Positions 35,517-48,978 of a DNA stretch of 64,000 nucleotides are shown one piece after another (the stretch's first letter is position 1; each line of letters opens with the position of its first letter). Location of the stretch: contig JASJPG010000022.1 in the NCBI GenBank assembly GCA_031426815.1, positions 1-64,000 of the forward strand, written 5' to 3'. Made by a program: the position numbers and the translations under genes. The DNA comes from PFJX01 sp031426815. Lineage in GTDB: Bacteria > Pseudomonadota > Gammaproteobacteria > Burkholderiales > Thiobacillaceae. The notes under the pieces were generated by a model. The model did no database searches and was not told the DNA's origin. It saw nothing but the letters and a program-made list of their open reading frames with translations.

Positions 35517-35540
35517 AAAAACCGCCCGCGCGACGGGCTG
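35517..35540 (-). terminator. Probable intrinsic terminator after the small lipoprotein gene
   Basis: On the minus strand a GCCCG-TCGCG-CGGGC hairpin (35524-35538) is followed by GG and five T residues (A tract at 35517-35521), just beyond the lipoprotein stop at 35569. The stem is only five pairs, so confidence is moderate. The rest of the gap between flhB and the lipoprotein gene shows nothing else. Confidence 0.5.
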
Positions 35541-35568
35541 AAAACGCGATTGTCGTAGCCCGACCGAA

Positions 35569-35928
35569 TCAATATGCGACTTGCGGAATCACATCGAGAA
35601 TCGCATGCGTGTTGCGATTGACCAGCACCACATCGGCACCCAGCGTCAGACGCGTGTACGGATCCGGCAGGTTTGGCAGTAGCTTGTCCAGATCGGTCGG
35701 CAATTTGTTCGGACGCAAACCGGAACCAAGCACATCACCCGGCTTGACGCGCTGCGCCGGAATCGCCCCGGTCGGCGCGCGACCGCCGGCTTGCGAATAG
35801 AAAGTGGTGATCGTCTTGCGCTCGGCATCGGAAAAACGCAAACCGGATGCATCGGGCTGAGTCGACGTTTTGGTCGCGCATCCCGCAACCAACAGACCGG
35901 CAAGGACCAGGAATTCTCGACGTTGCAT
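35569..35928 (-). CDS. Small lipoprotein, possible RcnB/CigR-type domain
   Basis: A 119-residue protein with a lipoprotein signal ending in the lipobox VAGC (MQRREFLVLAGLLVAGCATK). The mature part holds GSGLRPNKLPTDLDKLLPNLPDPYTRLTLGADVVLVNRNTHAILDVIPQ, which has the shape of the short C-terminal domain of RcnB/CigR-like periplasmic proteins (a 'G.pLP..L...Y.R...G.d.vLvd..t..I.DvI' pattern). The function is unknown. It lies between flhB and the STAND gene, all on the same strand but with long gaps. The 285 bases upstream (35929-36213) show no gene. Confidence 0.75.
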   Translation of the reverse strand: MQRREFLVLAGLLVAGCATKTSTQPDASGLRFSDAERKTITTFYSQAGGRAPTGAIPAQRVKPGDVLGSGLRPNKLPTDLDKLLPNLPDPYTRLTLGADVVLVNRNTHAILDVIPQVAY

Positions 35929-36213
35929 GTTTTCCCCTCTGGCGACATGGACAAGGACATCCTGTTTACCAAAACGAGGCGGGGGAAACTTTGAGGCGTA
36001 TCAATAAGTTCAAGAAAAGGAGACGGGCGTCGGCTGGCTGGACCTGTGTTCAGTCGGTATGGGCTAGATTTTCGTGGTTGATTAGGGCTGTTGATCGGCC
36101 AGAACCGCCATTCGCTGCCGCCGTGGGATTTCTGCTGAATGGCCGCAAAGTGGAAAGCGGCTGAATTCGACTTGTTTCGTGGGTGATTCAAGCTTGTGTG
36201 GGGTAGCTGGTCT

Positions 36214-39200
36214 CTACTCGAACGATTGGTCGCGGGTTCTGTCTCTAGCGGCTTCGTCGGCCCGCTCACGGTCGATATAGACGGCGAAAGCAGGTGCTTG
36301 CATGACGGCCCAAGCGGCGATCTCCACCTTTGGATGCAGCTTGAGGGTTTCAATCAACGGCATTCGGGTTGCGAGGGTATCGGCAAGCGAGCCGCTCCAG
36401 CCGTTTGGCCTGAAGCGCTGAAGAAATGTATCCAGAACACTTACGGGCTCAGGCGCTACATCGATGAGCCTAGTAGCCGCAGGCGACCAGCCTTCGGAAT
36501 GATCTTCATCGCCTGCCTTCGAGAACCGCATCACCCGCGCAAGAAGTTCGTAGCGCGTTTCGGGCTTCTGTGAGGCCCACACCATCCAGACGTCATCCGG
36601 TATGCGATCGAGCGGGCAGGCGCGATTGCTTCTGATGTCCCGAAAGAGTATCCGTCCGGCACCATCCGCACCGGTCACCTGCTCGACGAGTAAATCGAGA
36701 ACAACAACGGGGAAGGTTTTCGTGAGCGCAGTGATGATCTCGCCCAGATCTCGTGTAGATACCTTCCAGCTGGCGACCGCCGCAATGATTCGAGTACAGA
36801 AAGCACGCGCTTGATCCTCATGCTCTGGTTTATCGAACACCGCTTCGATCACTACGCCAATCATGTAATCGAGCTGCGCACCTTTCTCCAATTCAAGTTT
36901 GGCCAGAAATTCTCTACCCGTGGCCTTCATCGATTCACTCATCGGAAGCTTGTCAGAAACCCTGCCAAAGATGCGCATTCCCAGAACCTGTGTGGCAACG
37001 TCATTGCCGCCGTCCTTGGCCATAATCCCCTGCAAAATTAGGCGCAGTTGTTCGTCATCCAGCCCTTCGTGGGCTCGCCCGTTCGCGAGCAGAACAAAAC
37101 TGGAGACCGGCACGGTATCGATCGCCAACGCCTTCATCATCCGCTCGAATGCTTTGCCATTAACACCAACGTTCACCTGCCAATTAAGCAGGTAGGAATG
37201 AAGACGAGGGTCTGCCAGAACCTCATCGAGCAGAGTTTCTGTTTCGCTCGTTGAGCGGGCCATTGCAGACACCAGAAAGCCGGAGAGGAACTGCGCCTTG
37301 CGTTTGTCTTCAGGAATAGTGAGAAACGCATCTCGCAAGAGGTTCCAGCATTCCGTAAGTGAGTCACAGCCCTTAGCCAAGCCTCGCCCGAGCGCGAATG
37401 TTTTCTGTGAATGCGCTGCAATGATTTCCGGATACATTGCGTCGAATAGTTGGGGATTCCCGGCGAGCTGTTGGCCGAGATCAGTGCATAGGTCATAAAC
37501 CTTCTGCCTTGCCTCAAGGGGCTTCAGTTCCTCCTTCTCATCGGAATCGGCGATATCGAGCGCCCCCCATTCCGGCGAGAGCGCATAAGAGCGGATCATC
37601 CCGGCAAGATCGCCAGGGCGGAGGCGTTGCTCCAGCTGCTCCAGTTTCTTGAACGCGGCCTCGGACAACTTACCGTTACCGCGCCTCATGGCGTTGCGAA
37701 CGCCGATCCAGCCTTCCGGCCATCCGTTGTTTCCTTCGAGGGCCTTTGCTAGCGCAATCACTTCATCGAACATGCCGATCCGCAGCAGTTCCGCGACATG
37801 GTTCGCCATCAACCGGCGAACACGATCCGACAATCCACTGCCTGAGGCTTGCGCGGCGCTGCCCATTTCGATGACCTGCTTGTACCAGTCCCTGACCTGA
37901 TCGCCACTTTCCGGGTGAAGGCCGAAGTCGCGTTTCCACGCCCAAAACTCAAACGAGTAGTGCGACGAAAAACCTGATGTCTGGAGCATTTCTCCCAGAA
38001 GCGTCAGGCCGAGCTCCTGTTCGGCGGGAACGCTGCTATCAAGCAGCGTCCTGACAAATGCTGTTCGCTGGGCGGCGCTGGCATGCGTACCTGATAGATA
38101 AATCTGGAAAAGTGATTTGAGTGCATCGGCTGCGGAATCTTGCGCTCGGGGGACTTCATTTATCGCGAACCGCTTGAGCAGCGCTGCACTACGCTCGAAC
38201 AATGCAGAATCGTAGGCAAGCGACCTGATAGCTCGGACGATCTGCGCCTTGTTTTCATTCTGTTCGCTGAAGAACCATTCTTCATTGTTTGCAGCTGTTT
38301 CTTCGATGAAGGCGAGTGTCGCGGCGGGATTGACCGGGGCAATATTTTCGAAGACCTCTTCGCCCAAACTGTTCAGCTTGCCGAGTTGTTCCAGCAGGCC
38401 GCCGGCCGCAAACCATTTCGCGGCCAGTGCAATGGCGCGCTCATCGTCATGAAGGTAGCCGATGCGGCGCGAGAAGGAGCGCAGCATCCGGGCTGATGAA
38501 CCGTTGACGATGGCATCCTCAATCCGCTGTATCGGGATGTCTTCAAGCGCCCGCTTGGCTAGCCGGTTCGCCAGGGCGTGGGGAAGGATTGCCCGCCACT
38601 TACTTCGTTTCTGCACGAGCAACCTGCGGTGAAGCTCGGCGACGTGCTTGTGGAGCTGGTCCACCGACTGCCCTGCAAGCTTTGCCAAGGGCGAAAGCTC
38701 CGACTTAATGCCGTCCAGCGTCTCTCCATCGAATGAGTAGAGCAAGGCGCACGCTTTGGCGGCATCGAGCAGATCCGCGCTGCGCGCCTTCTGCTGGTAA
38801 AACATGCGCTCGAACAGTTCAGTGTCCTTGAGCTTGGCGAGCGACTCGCCGCTCTTAGCCGTCTCTGCCAGCGCGAAGGCTACGCGCGAGTTTCCTTCCG
38901 AGAATTTCGCGATGATGTGACGGCTCGGGGGCGCGATAGCCGGATAGCGGCTCTCGAGCATCTTCTCGATGAGATCAGGTGACGCGGGCTCTAGCTTGAA
39001 AACTTCCGTGTTCTGCAGTTCATCGTCGTTGATGTCGTATTCGACCGTGATGACGCTGAGCAGGCAGTTGGAGTTCGCAATCTTTGCCGCGAGCTTACGG
39101 TGCAAATCGATGCCGCAGTTATCGACGATCAGAACAACGCGGTGCCCCATGCTGATGAGCCGCGACAACATCTCCTGTGGAACGGGATCGGGTTCATCGG

Positions 39201-40023
39201 AAATATCGGTGTAGAGCGCATCGGCCCGTGGCAGCGCCCCGATTCCGATCCGATCATCGAAAAGCGCTTGGATGAGGCGCGTCTTGCCGACACCGGACAG
39301 GCCAGCGAGACGGATAACGCCCTTGGGCTTGGCGAGGATGTCGCGAAGCTTCGACAGGGCCTGCTCAGCGTTCAGCCCGTCCACGTTATTGATTGATGGG
39401 CCAACGAGCCGAGTTTGATTGTCCAGCAAATACGGCGCGTCCACGGATGCGGGCGAACTTGACCAGTCTTCGAATGGACGCCAGCCAGAGAGAGGAAGCC
39501 CGAGTTTTTCGCGCACCCACGGCACCAGCCCTGCGTGCTGGTTCACCCATGTGGCAATGCGACGACGGTCATAGAAGTCGAGCGTAAGTGAGGTGGCCGA
39601 TGGAAGCACCTCTACCGCTTCGGCCATCGCTGCCTTCCGGTTCTTCAGGGACGTATCGGAAAGCGAACCCTCGGAGCTGATGATGATGTAGGCCCCGCCA
39701 TTGGTCGCCAGCTCAGTGATGCTGGGAAGAACAATACCTTCGGGAGCCATCTCCTTGAGGATCGCTCCACGCGGCATCTTCTGGGCCTTGACCTGGAAAA
39801 CGGTCGCCGCCTTGGGAACATAACCCGAGATCGCAGCGCCAGCCGAAAGCGCAACCCGCACATCGACGCCACCATCACTCGCATTTTGATGCCCGCCCCA
39901 TGTCACTGCAGACGGGCAATGGCCGTGCGCCCGAACTTCACGCTCGCATAGATAGCCCACCAACGTTCGCAGGTCGGTGTCGTTGAGCTGCGCGATTTGA
40001 TCGCCAGTAATTTCAAGAATCAT
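36214..40023 (-). CDS. PD-(D/E)xK-type nuclease fused to a STAND NTPase, candidate antiviral protein
   Basis: A 1269-residue protein with no membrane segment. The N-terminal domain has the Mrr/restriction-nuclease pattern: TWGGHQNASDGGVDVRV (residues 41-57, Asp54 as the metal ligand) then VFQVKA (75-80, Gln77-x-Lys79). A STAND-type NTPase follows, with Walker A GLSGVGKT (241-248) and Walker B VVLIVDNC (296-303). The C-terminal 800 residues are helical and repeat-like without a recognised domain, as expected of a sensor region. This architecture is that of antiviral STAND (Avs) proteins, which cut DNA after binding a phage protein; this one is shorter than the best known ones (1500 or more). 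Base composition looks less GC-rich than its neighbours, and it stands alone between core genes, suggesting transfer. Confidence 0.8.
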   Translation of the reverse strand: MILEITGDQIAQLNDTDLRTLVGYLCEREVRAHGHCPSAVTWGGHQNASDGGVDVRVALSAGAAISGYVPKAATVFQVKAQKMPRGAILKEMAPEGIVLPSITELATNGGAYIIISSEGSLSDTSLKNRKAAMAEAVEVLPSATSLTLDFYDRRRIATWVNQHAGLVPWVREKLGLPLSGWRPFEDWSSSPASVDAPYLLDNQTRLVGPSINNVDGLNAEQALSKLRDILAKPKGVIRLAGLSGVGKTRLIQALFDDRIGIGALPRADALYTDISDEPDPVPQEMLSRLISMGHRVVLIVDNCGIDLHRKLAAKIANSNCLLSVITVEYDINDDELQNTEVFKLEPASPDLIEKMLESRYPAIAPPSRHIIAKFSEGNSRVAFALAETAKSGESLAKLKDTELFERMFYQQKARSADLLDAAKACALLYSFDGETLDGIKSELSPLAKLAGQSVDQLHKHVAELHRRLLVQKRSKWRAILPHALANRLAKRALEDIPIQRIEDAIVNGSSARMLRSFSRRIGYLHDDERAIALAAKWFAAGGLLEQLGKLNSLGEEVFENIAPVNPAATLAFIEETAANNEEWFFSEQNENKAQIVRAIRSLAYDSALFERSAALLKRFAINEVPRAQDSAADALKSLFQIYLSGTHASAAQRTAFVRTLLDSSVPAEQELGLTLLGEMLQTSGFSSHYSFEFWAWKRDFGLHPESGDQVRDWYKQVIEMGSAAQASGSGLSDRVRRLMANHVAELLRIGMFDEVIALAKALEGNNGWPEGWIGVRNAMRRGNGKLSEAAFKKLEQLEQRLRPGDLAGMIRSYALSPEWGALDIADSDEKEELKPLEARQKVYDLCTDLGQQLAGNPQLFDAMYPEIIAAHSQKTFALGRGLAKGCDSLTECWNLLRDAFLTIPEDKRKAQFLSGFLVSAMARSTSETETLLDEVLADPRLHSYLLNWQVNVGVNGKAFERMMKALAIDTVPVSSFVLLANGRAHEGLDDEQLRLILQGIMAKDGGNDVATQVLGMRIFGRVSDKLPMSESMKATGREFLAKLELEKGAQLDYMIGVVIEAVFDKPEHEDQARAFCTRIIAAVASWKVSTRDLGEIITALTKTFPVVVLDLLVEQVTGADGAGRILFRDIRSNRACPLDRIPDDVWMVWASQKPETRYELLARVMRFSKAGDEDHSEGWSPAATRLIDVAPEPVSVLDTFLQRFRPNGWSGSLADTLATRMPLIETLKLHPKVEIAAWAVMQAPAFAVYIDRERADEAARDRTRDQSFE

Positions 40024-40412
40024 CTCGACATTTTAGGGACTCGTTCCGCAATTCCATCAAAAATGGTCAGTCAGCGCTCCCGGGGGCTATTTCCAGAGTC
40101 GTGCAGTGCGACAGCGTAAGCAGATCAGTAAACGTGAGGATTTCTTCGGCCTATGAACAGCGCCACGCTGTTTGTGTGGGAAATGCTGTTATTCGCCTTC
40201 CCGGCAACACGGGGGGCTTGTACACACAGCTTCAAACGCCGTACCCCCAATTGTCTGCTTCGGGTCGGGAGCACTCCGACGATGCCATGCGGAGCGGTCA
40301 TTCCCGAACGGCTGCAATCAGGTAAGGATGAAAGACCGTTCTGGCCGAGTTGCCGCCATTCCCATCGACCAGCCTCTGGGTCGGCGCCGACCGAGCTCCT
40401 CACCCGTCCATG
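40024..40412. other. Gap of about 390 bases without a convincing gene
   Basis: Between the STAND gene and the gltD terminator. Short overlapping frames exist on both strands, but none has a ribosome binding site or recognisable protein features. A TAAAAT about 12 bases before the STAND start could be part of its promoter. A small GTCG/CGAC inverted repeat lies near 40091-40105. The segment around 40260-40380 is low in information and may be decayed repeat sequence. Its position at the edge of the likely transferred gene fits an island boundary. Confidence 0.4.
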
Positions 40413-40441
40413 AAAAAAGCCGGCATCAAGCCGGCTTTTTT
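40413..40441 (-). terminator. Strong intrinsic terminator after gltD
   Basis: A perfect 12-base inverted repeat (arms 40413-40424 and 40430-40441, loop ATCAA) made of AAAAAA+GCCGGC and its complement. It can act on either strand; gltD ends 21 bases away on the minus strand. Confidence 0.85.
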
Positions 40442-40461
40442 CATTCAACACACGCCAAGTT

Positions 40462-41888
40462 TCAGCGCGGTAGCGAACTGCCGCCCATCAGGAACTCGTC
40501 TACTGCCCGCGCGCATTGGCGGCCTTCGCGAATCGCCCAGACTACCAGCGACTGGCCGCGGCGCACGTCACCGGCGGCGAAGACTTTGGCTGTGCTGGTG
40601 GCGTAGCTACCGGCGCCTTCGGTGGTCGCCTTGGCGTTGCCGCGCGCGTCCTTTGCCACGCCGAACGCGTCGAGCAGCTTCTGCACCGGGCTGACGAAGC
40701 CCATCGCCAGCAGGACCAGATCGGCTTTCATGTCGAATTCGGAACCCGGGATTTCGCTCATCTTGCCGTCCTTCCAGTCCAGGCGCACGGCCTTCAGGCC
40801 GGTCACCTTGCCGCCCTCGCCAATGAACGACTTGGTGGCGATGGACCAGTCGCGCTGGCAGCCTTCCTCGTGCGAACTGGAGGTGCGCATCTTGATCGGC
40901 CAGTTCGGCCAGGTCAGCGGGCGGTTTTCCTGTTGCGGCGGTTGCGGCATCAGTTCGAACTGACTGACCGAGGCGGCGCCGTGCCGGTTCGAGGTGCCAA
41001 CGCAGTCGGAGCCGGTATCGCCGCCGCCGATCACGACGACATGCTTACCGGTCGCCTTGATCTGGTCGGCCACGGCATCGCCGGCGACGACCTTGTTGTT
41101 CTGGGTGAGGAAATCCATCGCGAAATGCACACCGGCGAGGTCGCGGCCGGGGACCGGCAGGTCGCGCGGCTGTTCGGCGCCGCCAGCCAGCACGACGGCA
41201 TCGAATTCGGCCAGCAGGGCATCGGCAGTGACGTTTTCGCCAACATGCTGATTGACCCGGAACTCGACGCCTTCCGCCGCCATCTGCTGCATGCGGCGGT
41301 CGATGTGGCGTTTCTCGAACTTGAAATCGGGGATGCCGTAACGCAGCAGGCCGCCGATGCGGTCGTTCTTTTCCAGCAACGCGACGCTGTGGCCGGCGCG
41401 CGCCAGTTGCTGCGCGGCGGCCATGCCAGCGGGGCCGGAGCCGACCACGGCGACTTTCTTGCCGGTCTGGCGGGCGGCGGGCTGTGCTTGCACCCAACCC
41501 ATTTCCCAGGCCTTGTCGATGATCGCGTGTTCGATCGATTTGATGCCGACGGCATCGTCGTTGATGTTCAGCGTGCAGGCCGCTTCGCACGGTGCCGGAC
41601 AGATGCGGCCGGTGAACTCCGGGAAGTTGTTGGTGGAATGCAGCACTTCGATGGCCTGGCGCCAGTTCTGCTTGAACACCAGATCGTTCCAGTCCGGAAT
41701 GATGTTGTTGACCGGACAGCCGCTCATGCAGAACGGGATGCCACAATCCATGCAACGCGCGCCTTGCACCTTGGCCTCGTCGTCGGTCAGGTGCAGCACG
41801 AATTCTTGGTAGTTGTTGACCCGCTCGGCAACCGGCAGGTTGGCTTCCGCCAGCCGCGCGTATTCGAGGAACCCGGTGATCTTGCCCA

Positions 41889-41892
<4 letters not shown>
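40462..41892 (-). CDS. gltD: Glutamate synthase [NADPH] small subunit
   Basis: NADPH-oxidising flavoprotein subunit of GOGAT; feeds electrons to GltB for glutamate formation. The 476-residue protein has N-terminal cysteine-rich cluster motifs (ARCMDCGIPFCMSGCPVNN, then RICPAPCEAACTLN), the FAD site VVGSGPAGMAAAQQLARAG, and the NADPH site VVIGGGDTGSDCVGTSNRHGA. It ends with AAGDVRRGQSLVVWAIREGRQ. The start overlaps the gltB stop by four bases (ATGA). Confidence 0.97.
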
Positions 41893-46502
<4,610 letters not shown>

Positions 46503-46684
46503 TGCCGCTGACCGCATTACTGCTAACCCTATCCATCCCTCGACTAACCGCTGCACGCGCCAAACCGAGGGTGTCTGACGCGGCTCGCCCGATACGCGAC
46601 CGGGCAATGAATATTGAGGCGAAACCGGGAGATACTACTTTCAACACCGGCACAGTTCAACCGCAGGTTTGCGAACGACGCCGA

Positions 46685-47455
46685 TCAGGCCCGGACTCCG
46701 AGAATAGCGCCTTGCGCTAATAAGTCTTTCAGCAGGCTTTGCGCAAAGCCGAGCAATGCATCGGGCGACAGCGCCATTTCCTGGGCAAGTGTAGCGACCG
46801 CCGCGCGTCCGCTCGACTCGGGATTTTCCTGTAACAGGTTGAGCAGACGCGCGCTGGCCGGATTGAGCAGCACGAAGCGAACGCGATGCTCGGCATCGCG
46901 AAACGCCAGCGTGAAGGTGGCCTGCGCGGGCGGTTCGGTTGGCTTGAACCGCGGCGAAAGCCGATGCACCGGCCAGCGATAGGCCAGCACGCGCAAGACC
47001 GGATTGAGCAGCGGCCGCCCAGCCAGCAAGTCGCCCGCCGCAGCGTAGGCGGGCAGATCCGCATCGCGGTCGGACGTATCCAGTTCGAGTTCGATCCATT
47101 CGTAATGCGCCAACTCCGGCAGGAAGGGCGGCACGTCGTCGGGACGCTGCCACTCACTCTGCAGATAGTTCAGGAACTCTTCGGGAATCTGCCGGAAATA
47201 CGGGGTGTGGCTGACGTGGTCGCGCATGAAAGCGCGGACCAGCCGAGTCCAGCGACGCTGACCGAGAATCTTGCGGCAAACCGGGAAGCAGGAGAGCAGA
47301 AAACCCTCCAGGTTGTTGTAGAGCAGCGCGTTGTAGACCTTCATGCGACGCGCCGGCACGCCCTTGGGGCGGCTTACCCCCTGCGGATCGCGGATGTGGG
47401 CGGTAAATTCGCGCTGGTATTGCTGGAAATCCATCGGCTGCCTATCCACGCTCAT
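46685..47455 (-). CDS. hvfC: DUF2063 partner protein of a MNIO RiPP maturase (HvfC/BufC-like)
   Basis: Third gene of the RiPP locus. A 256-residue protein whose N-terminal half matches DUF2063 (FQQYQREFTAHIRDPQGVSRP, RRMKVYNALLYNNLEGFLLSCFPVCRKILG, SHTPYFRQIPEEFLNYL). In bufferin and HvfA-type pathways this protein binds the precursor peptide and holds it for the DUF692 enzyme. Its start overlaps the maturase stop by four bases (ATGA), so the two are made together. The C-terminal part is helical and less conserved. No separate exporter or DoxX-type gene is visible after it; gltB follows after 182 bases. Confidence 0.9.
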   Translation of the reverse strand: MSVDRQPMDFQQYQREFTAHIRDPQGVSRPKGVPARRMKVYNALLYNNLEGFLLSCFPVCRKILGQRRWTRLVRAFMRDHVSHTPYFRQIPEEFLNYLQSEWQRPDDVPPFLPELAHYEWIELELDTSDRDADLPAYAAAGDLLAGRPLLNPVLRVLAYRWPVHRLSPRFKPTEPPAQATFTLAFRDAEHRVRFVLLNPASARLLNLLQENPESSGRAAVATLAQEMALSPDALLGFAQSLLKDLLAQGAILGVRA

Positions 47456-48297
47456 GCCGCCCGTGTTGCCCGTTCCGCATGCCCGACCTGAATTTCCTTG
47501 ATATGTACGACTTCCGATAGCAACGCAGGAAGCGGCGGAATATTGAAATCCCGTTCCAGGCAGGTGGGATGCACGCCCAACAAGTCATACGCGGTGTCCA
47601 GCAATTGCCAGACCGGATCGATCACGTCGGCGCCGTGGGTGTCGATGATGAGATCGGGCGCTTGCTGGTAATGGCCGGCCATGTGCATATAGACGATGCG
47701 CTCGGCGGGCATGCGGCGCAGGTAGTCGATCGGGTCGAACTTGAAGTTGACGCTGTTGACGTAGATGTTGTTCACATCCAGATGCAGCCAGCAGTCGGCT
47801 TCCGCCAGCACGGCGTTGATGAAGCTGGGCTCGTCCATCTCGCCGATCGGCGCCGCCACGTAGTAACTGGCGTTTTCGATGGCGATCTTCTGTTCCAGGA
47901 TGTCCTGCACGCGGCGAATGCGCGCTGCGACATATTTCACCGCCTCGGCCGTGGGCGGAATCGGCATCAGGTCGTAGAGGTGACCATGGTCGGAACAGTA
48001 GGACAGATGCTCGGTGTAGAGCGGCATCCGGTGCGCGGCCATGAAGGCCTTGATCTTGCGCAGCAGCACTTCGTCCAGTGGCGTCGGGCCACCCAGGGAG
48101 AGCGACAGGCCGTGGCAGACGAAGGGATGGCGTTCGCTGAACTCGCGCAGATCGCGGGCATAGCGACCGCCCATATCGATCCAGTTTTCCGGCGCGAGCT
48201 CAAAGAAATCGATGGCTGCGGGAACCCCGGCTTTCAGCGCGGGAATGAGATCGCGCCGAAAGCCGAGTCCCGCGCCGGAAAGACGCGGAGCGTTCAT
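47452..48297 (-). CDS. hvfB: DUF692 multinuclear non-heme iron oxidase (HvfB/BufB/MbnB-like)
   Basis: RiPP maturase that oxidises peptide cysteines, in HvfA-type peptides to oxazolone-thioamide and in bufferins to 5-thiooxazole groups. The start at 48297 (MNAPRLSGAGLGFR) gives 281 residues; a start further upstream would add non-conserved residues. The TIM-barrel iron-binding residues are visible: FFELAPENW, FVCHGLSLSLGG, YTEHLSYCSDHGHLYDLMPIP, AIENASYY, WLHLDVNNIYVNS and YMHMAGHY. All look intact. It lies 22 bases downstream of the precursor gene and overlaps the partner gene. Confidence 0.93.
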   Translation of the reverse strand: MNAPRLSGAGLGFRRDLIPALKAGVPAAIDFFELAPENWIDMGGRYARDLREFSERHPFVCHGLSLSLGGPTPLDEVLLRKIKAFMAAHRMPLYTEHLSYCSDHGHLYDLMPIPPTAEAVKYVAARIRRVQDILEQKIAIENASYYVAAPIGEMDEPSFINAVLAEADCWLHLDVNNIYVNSVNFKFDPIDYLRRMPAERIVYMHMAGHYQQAPDLIIDTHGADVIDPVWQLLDTAYDLLGVHPTCLERDFNIPPLPALLSEVVHIKEIQVGHAERATRAA

Positions 48298-48319
48298 GCG
48301 CCTGGCAAACTGGCGGCAA

Positions 48320-48685
48320 TCAGTTCTTGCCGCCGCACTTGCCTTCCTTGGCATTTTTGGCGCCGCACATGCCCTCGCCGCATTTGCCTTCCTTCATCAT
48401 TTTCTTGTTCGCCTCGACATCGGCGGCGCTCTTCATGCCACCGCACTTGCCTTCCTTGGCCTTGGCTTTGGCTTTATTGCCGCACTTGCCTTCCATGCGC
48501 TTCTGCGCGCCACACTTCGCTTCCGGGGCTTTGGCGGCGTCGGGGGCCGCCTCGGCGACCATATAGCCCTTTGTCATCGACTGTGCCGCAAACGGGTTCT
48601 CGTTGGCGGATGCCGGTGCGGCGGCCAGCGAAGCAGCGATGGCGGAACCCAGCGCCAGGGTCAGAGCGGTTTTATTAGTAGCCAT
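48320..48685 (-). CDS. hvfA: EGKCG-repeat RiPP precursor (HvfA/bufferin type)
   Basis: A 121-residue secreted peptide. A signal peptide (about residues 1-27, ending ASA) is followed by a Lys/Ala/Glu/Gly-rich part with six cysteines: Cys58, 68, 81, 102, 107 and 117. Four are in EGKCG (65-69, 78-82, 99-103, 114-118), one in EGMCG (104-108) and one in EAKCG (55-59). EGKCG is the motif modified in HvfA-type copper-binding peptides. The long lysine-rich spacers agree with that family. GGAG lies eight bases before the start at 48685. The expected product is a periplasmic or secreted copper-binding peptide with several modified cysteines; how many are modified cannot be told. Confidence 0.92.
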   Translation of the reverse strand: MATNKTALTLALGSAIAASLAAAPASANENPFAAQSMTKGYMVAEAAPDAAKAPEAKCGAQKRMEGKCGNKAKAKAKEGKCGGMKSAADVEANKKMMKEGKCGEGMCGAKNAKEGKCGGKN

Positions 48686-48836
48686 GTTGAATCTCCAAAT
48701 CGTTCAAAACGAAGAATGCCGGTAGTGGCAAGGTTCGCTTCCCCCCTCCTCCTCAGGCTGGGTTCGGCAAAGCGCAAACAGCGGGAGATCCAGCTTTATT
48801 CCCCCGTTGATCCATAATTTTTTATCGGACGCGCCC

Positions 48837-48865
48837 AATCTAGGCGCTGCCCTGAAAAACGGCAA
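48837..48865 (-). promoter_or_regulatory. Possible promoter of the RiPP operon
   Basis: On the minus strand TTGCCG (48860-48865) and TAGATT (48837-48842) are 17 bases apart, about 150 bases before the precursor start. A GGAATAAA-like element nearer the gene (around 48800) could instead serve an ECF sigma factor. Neither is a strong match. The long leader has no obvious hairpin. Confidence 0.3.
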
Positions 48866-48898
48866 GTTCTTTATTAAAGTCAACAAGATAGCAACATC

Positions 48899-48926
48899 TT
48901 GAATTACCTCGAATCGAAGCAATAAT
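48899..48926 (+). promoter_or_regulatory. Possible sigma-70 promoter of hsp20
   Basis: TTGAAT (48899-48904) and AATAAT (48921-48926) with a 16-base spacer lie about 50 bases before the hsp20 start. The preceding C gives CTTGAA, the -35 core of heat-shock sigma-32 promoters, but the CCCCAT-type -10 is absent. Confidence 0.4.
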
Positions 48927-48978
48927 GAAATTGCCAGCCGGATGGATTCCGGTTTTTCCTCACCGAAAGGAGCGAATC

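Noticed and set aside
36214..40023. Treating the STAND gene as part of a multi-gene defence island
   Set aside because: No other defence gene is visible on either side; only gltD and a small lipoprotein gene flank it.
40125..40451. Small minus-strand frame in the gap next to gltD
   Set aside because: It begins inside the terminator hairpin of gltD and has no ribosome binding site.
48925..48978. An earlier ATG for hsp20
   Set aside because: It overlaps the -10 element and the AAGGAG at the later ATG is far better.
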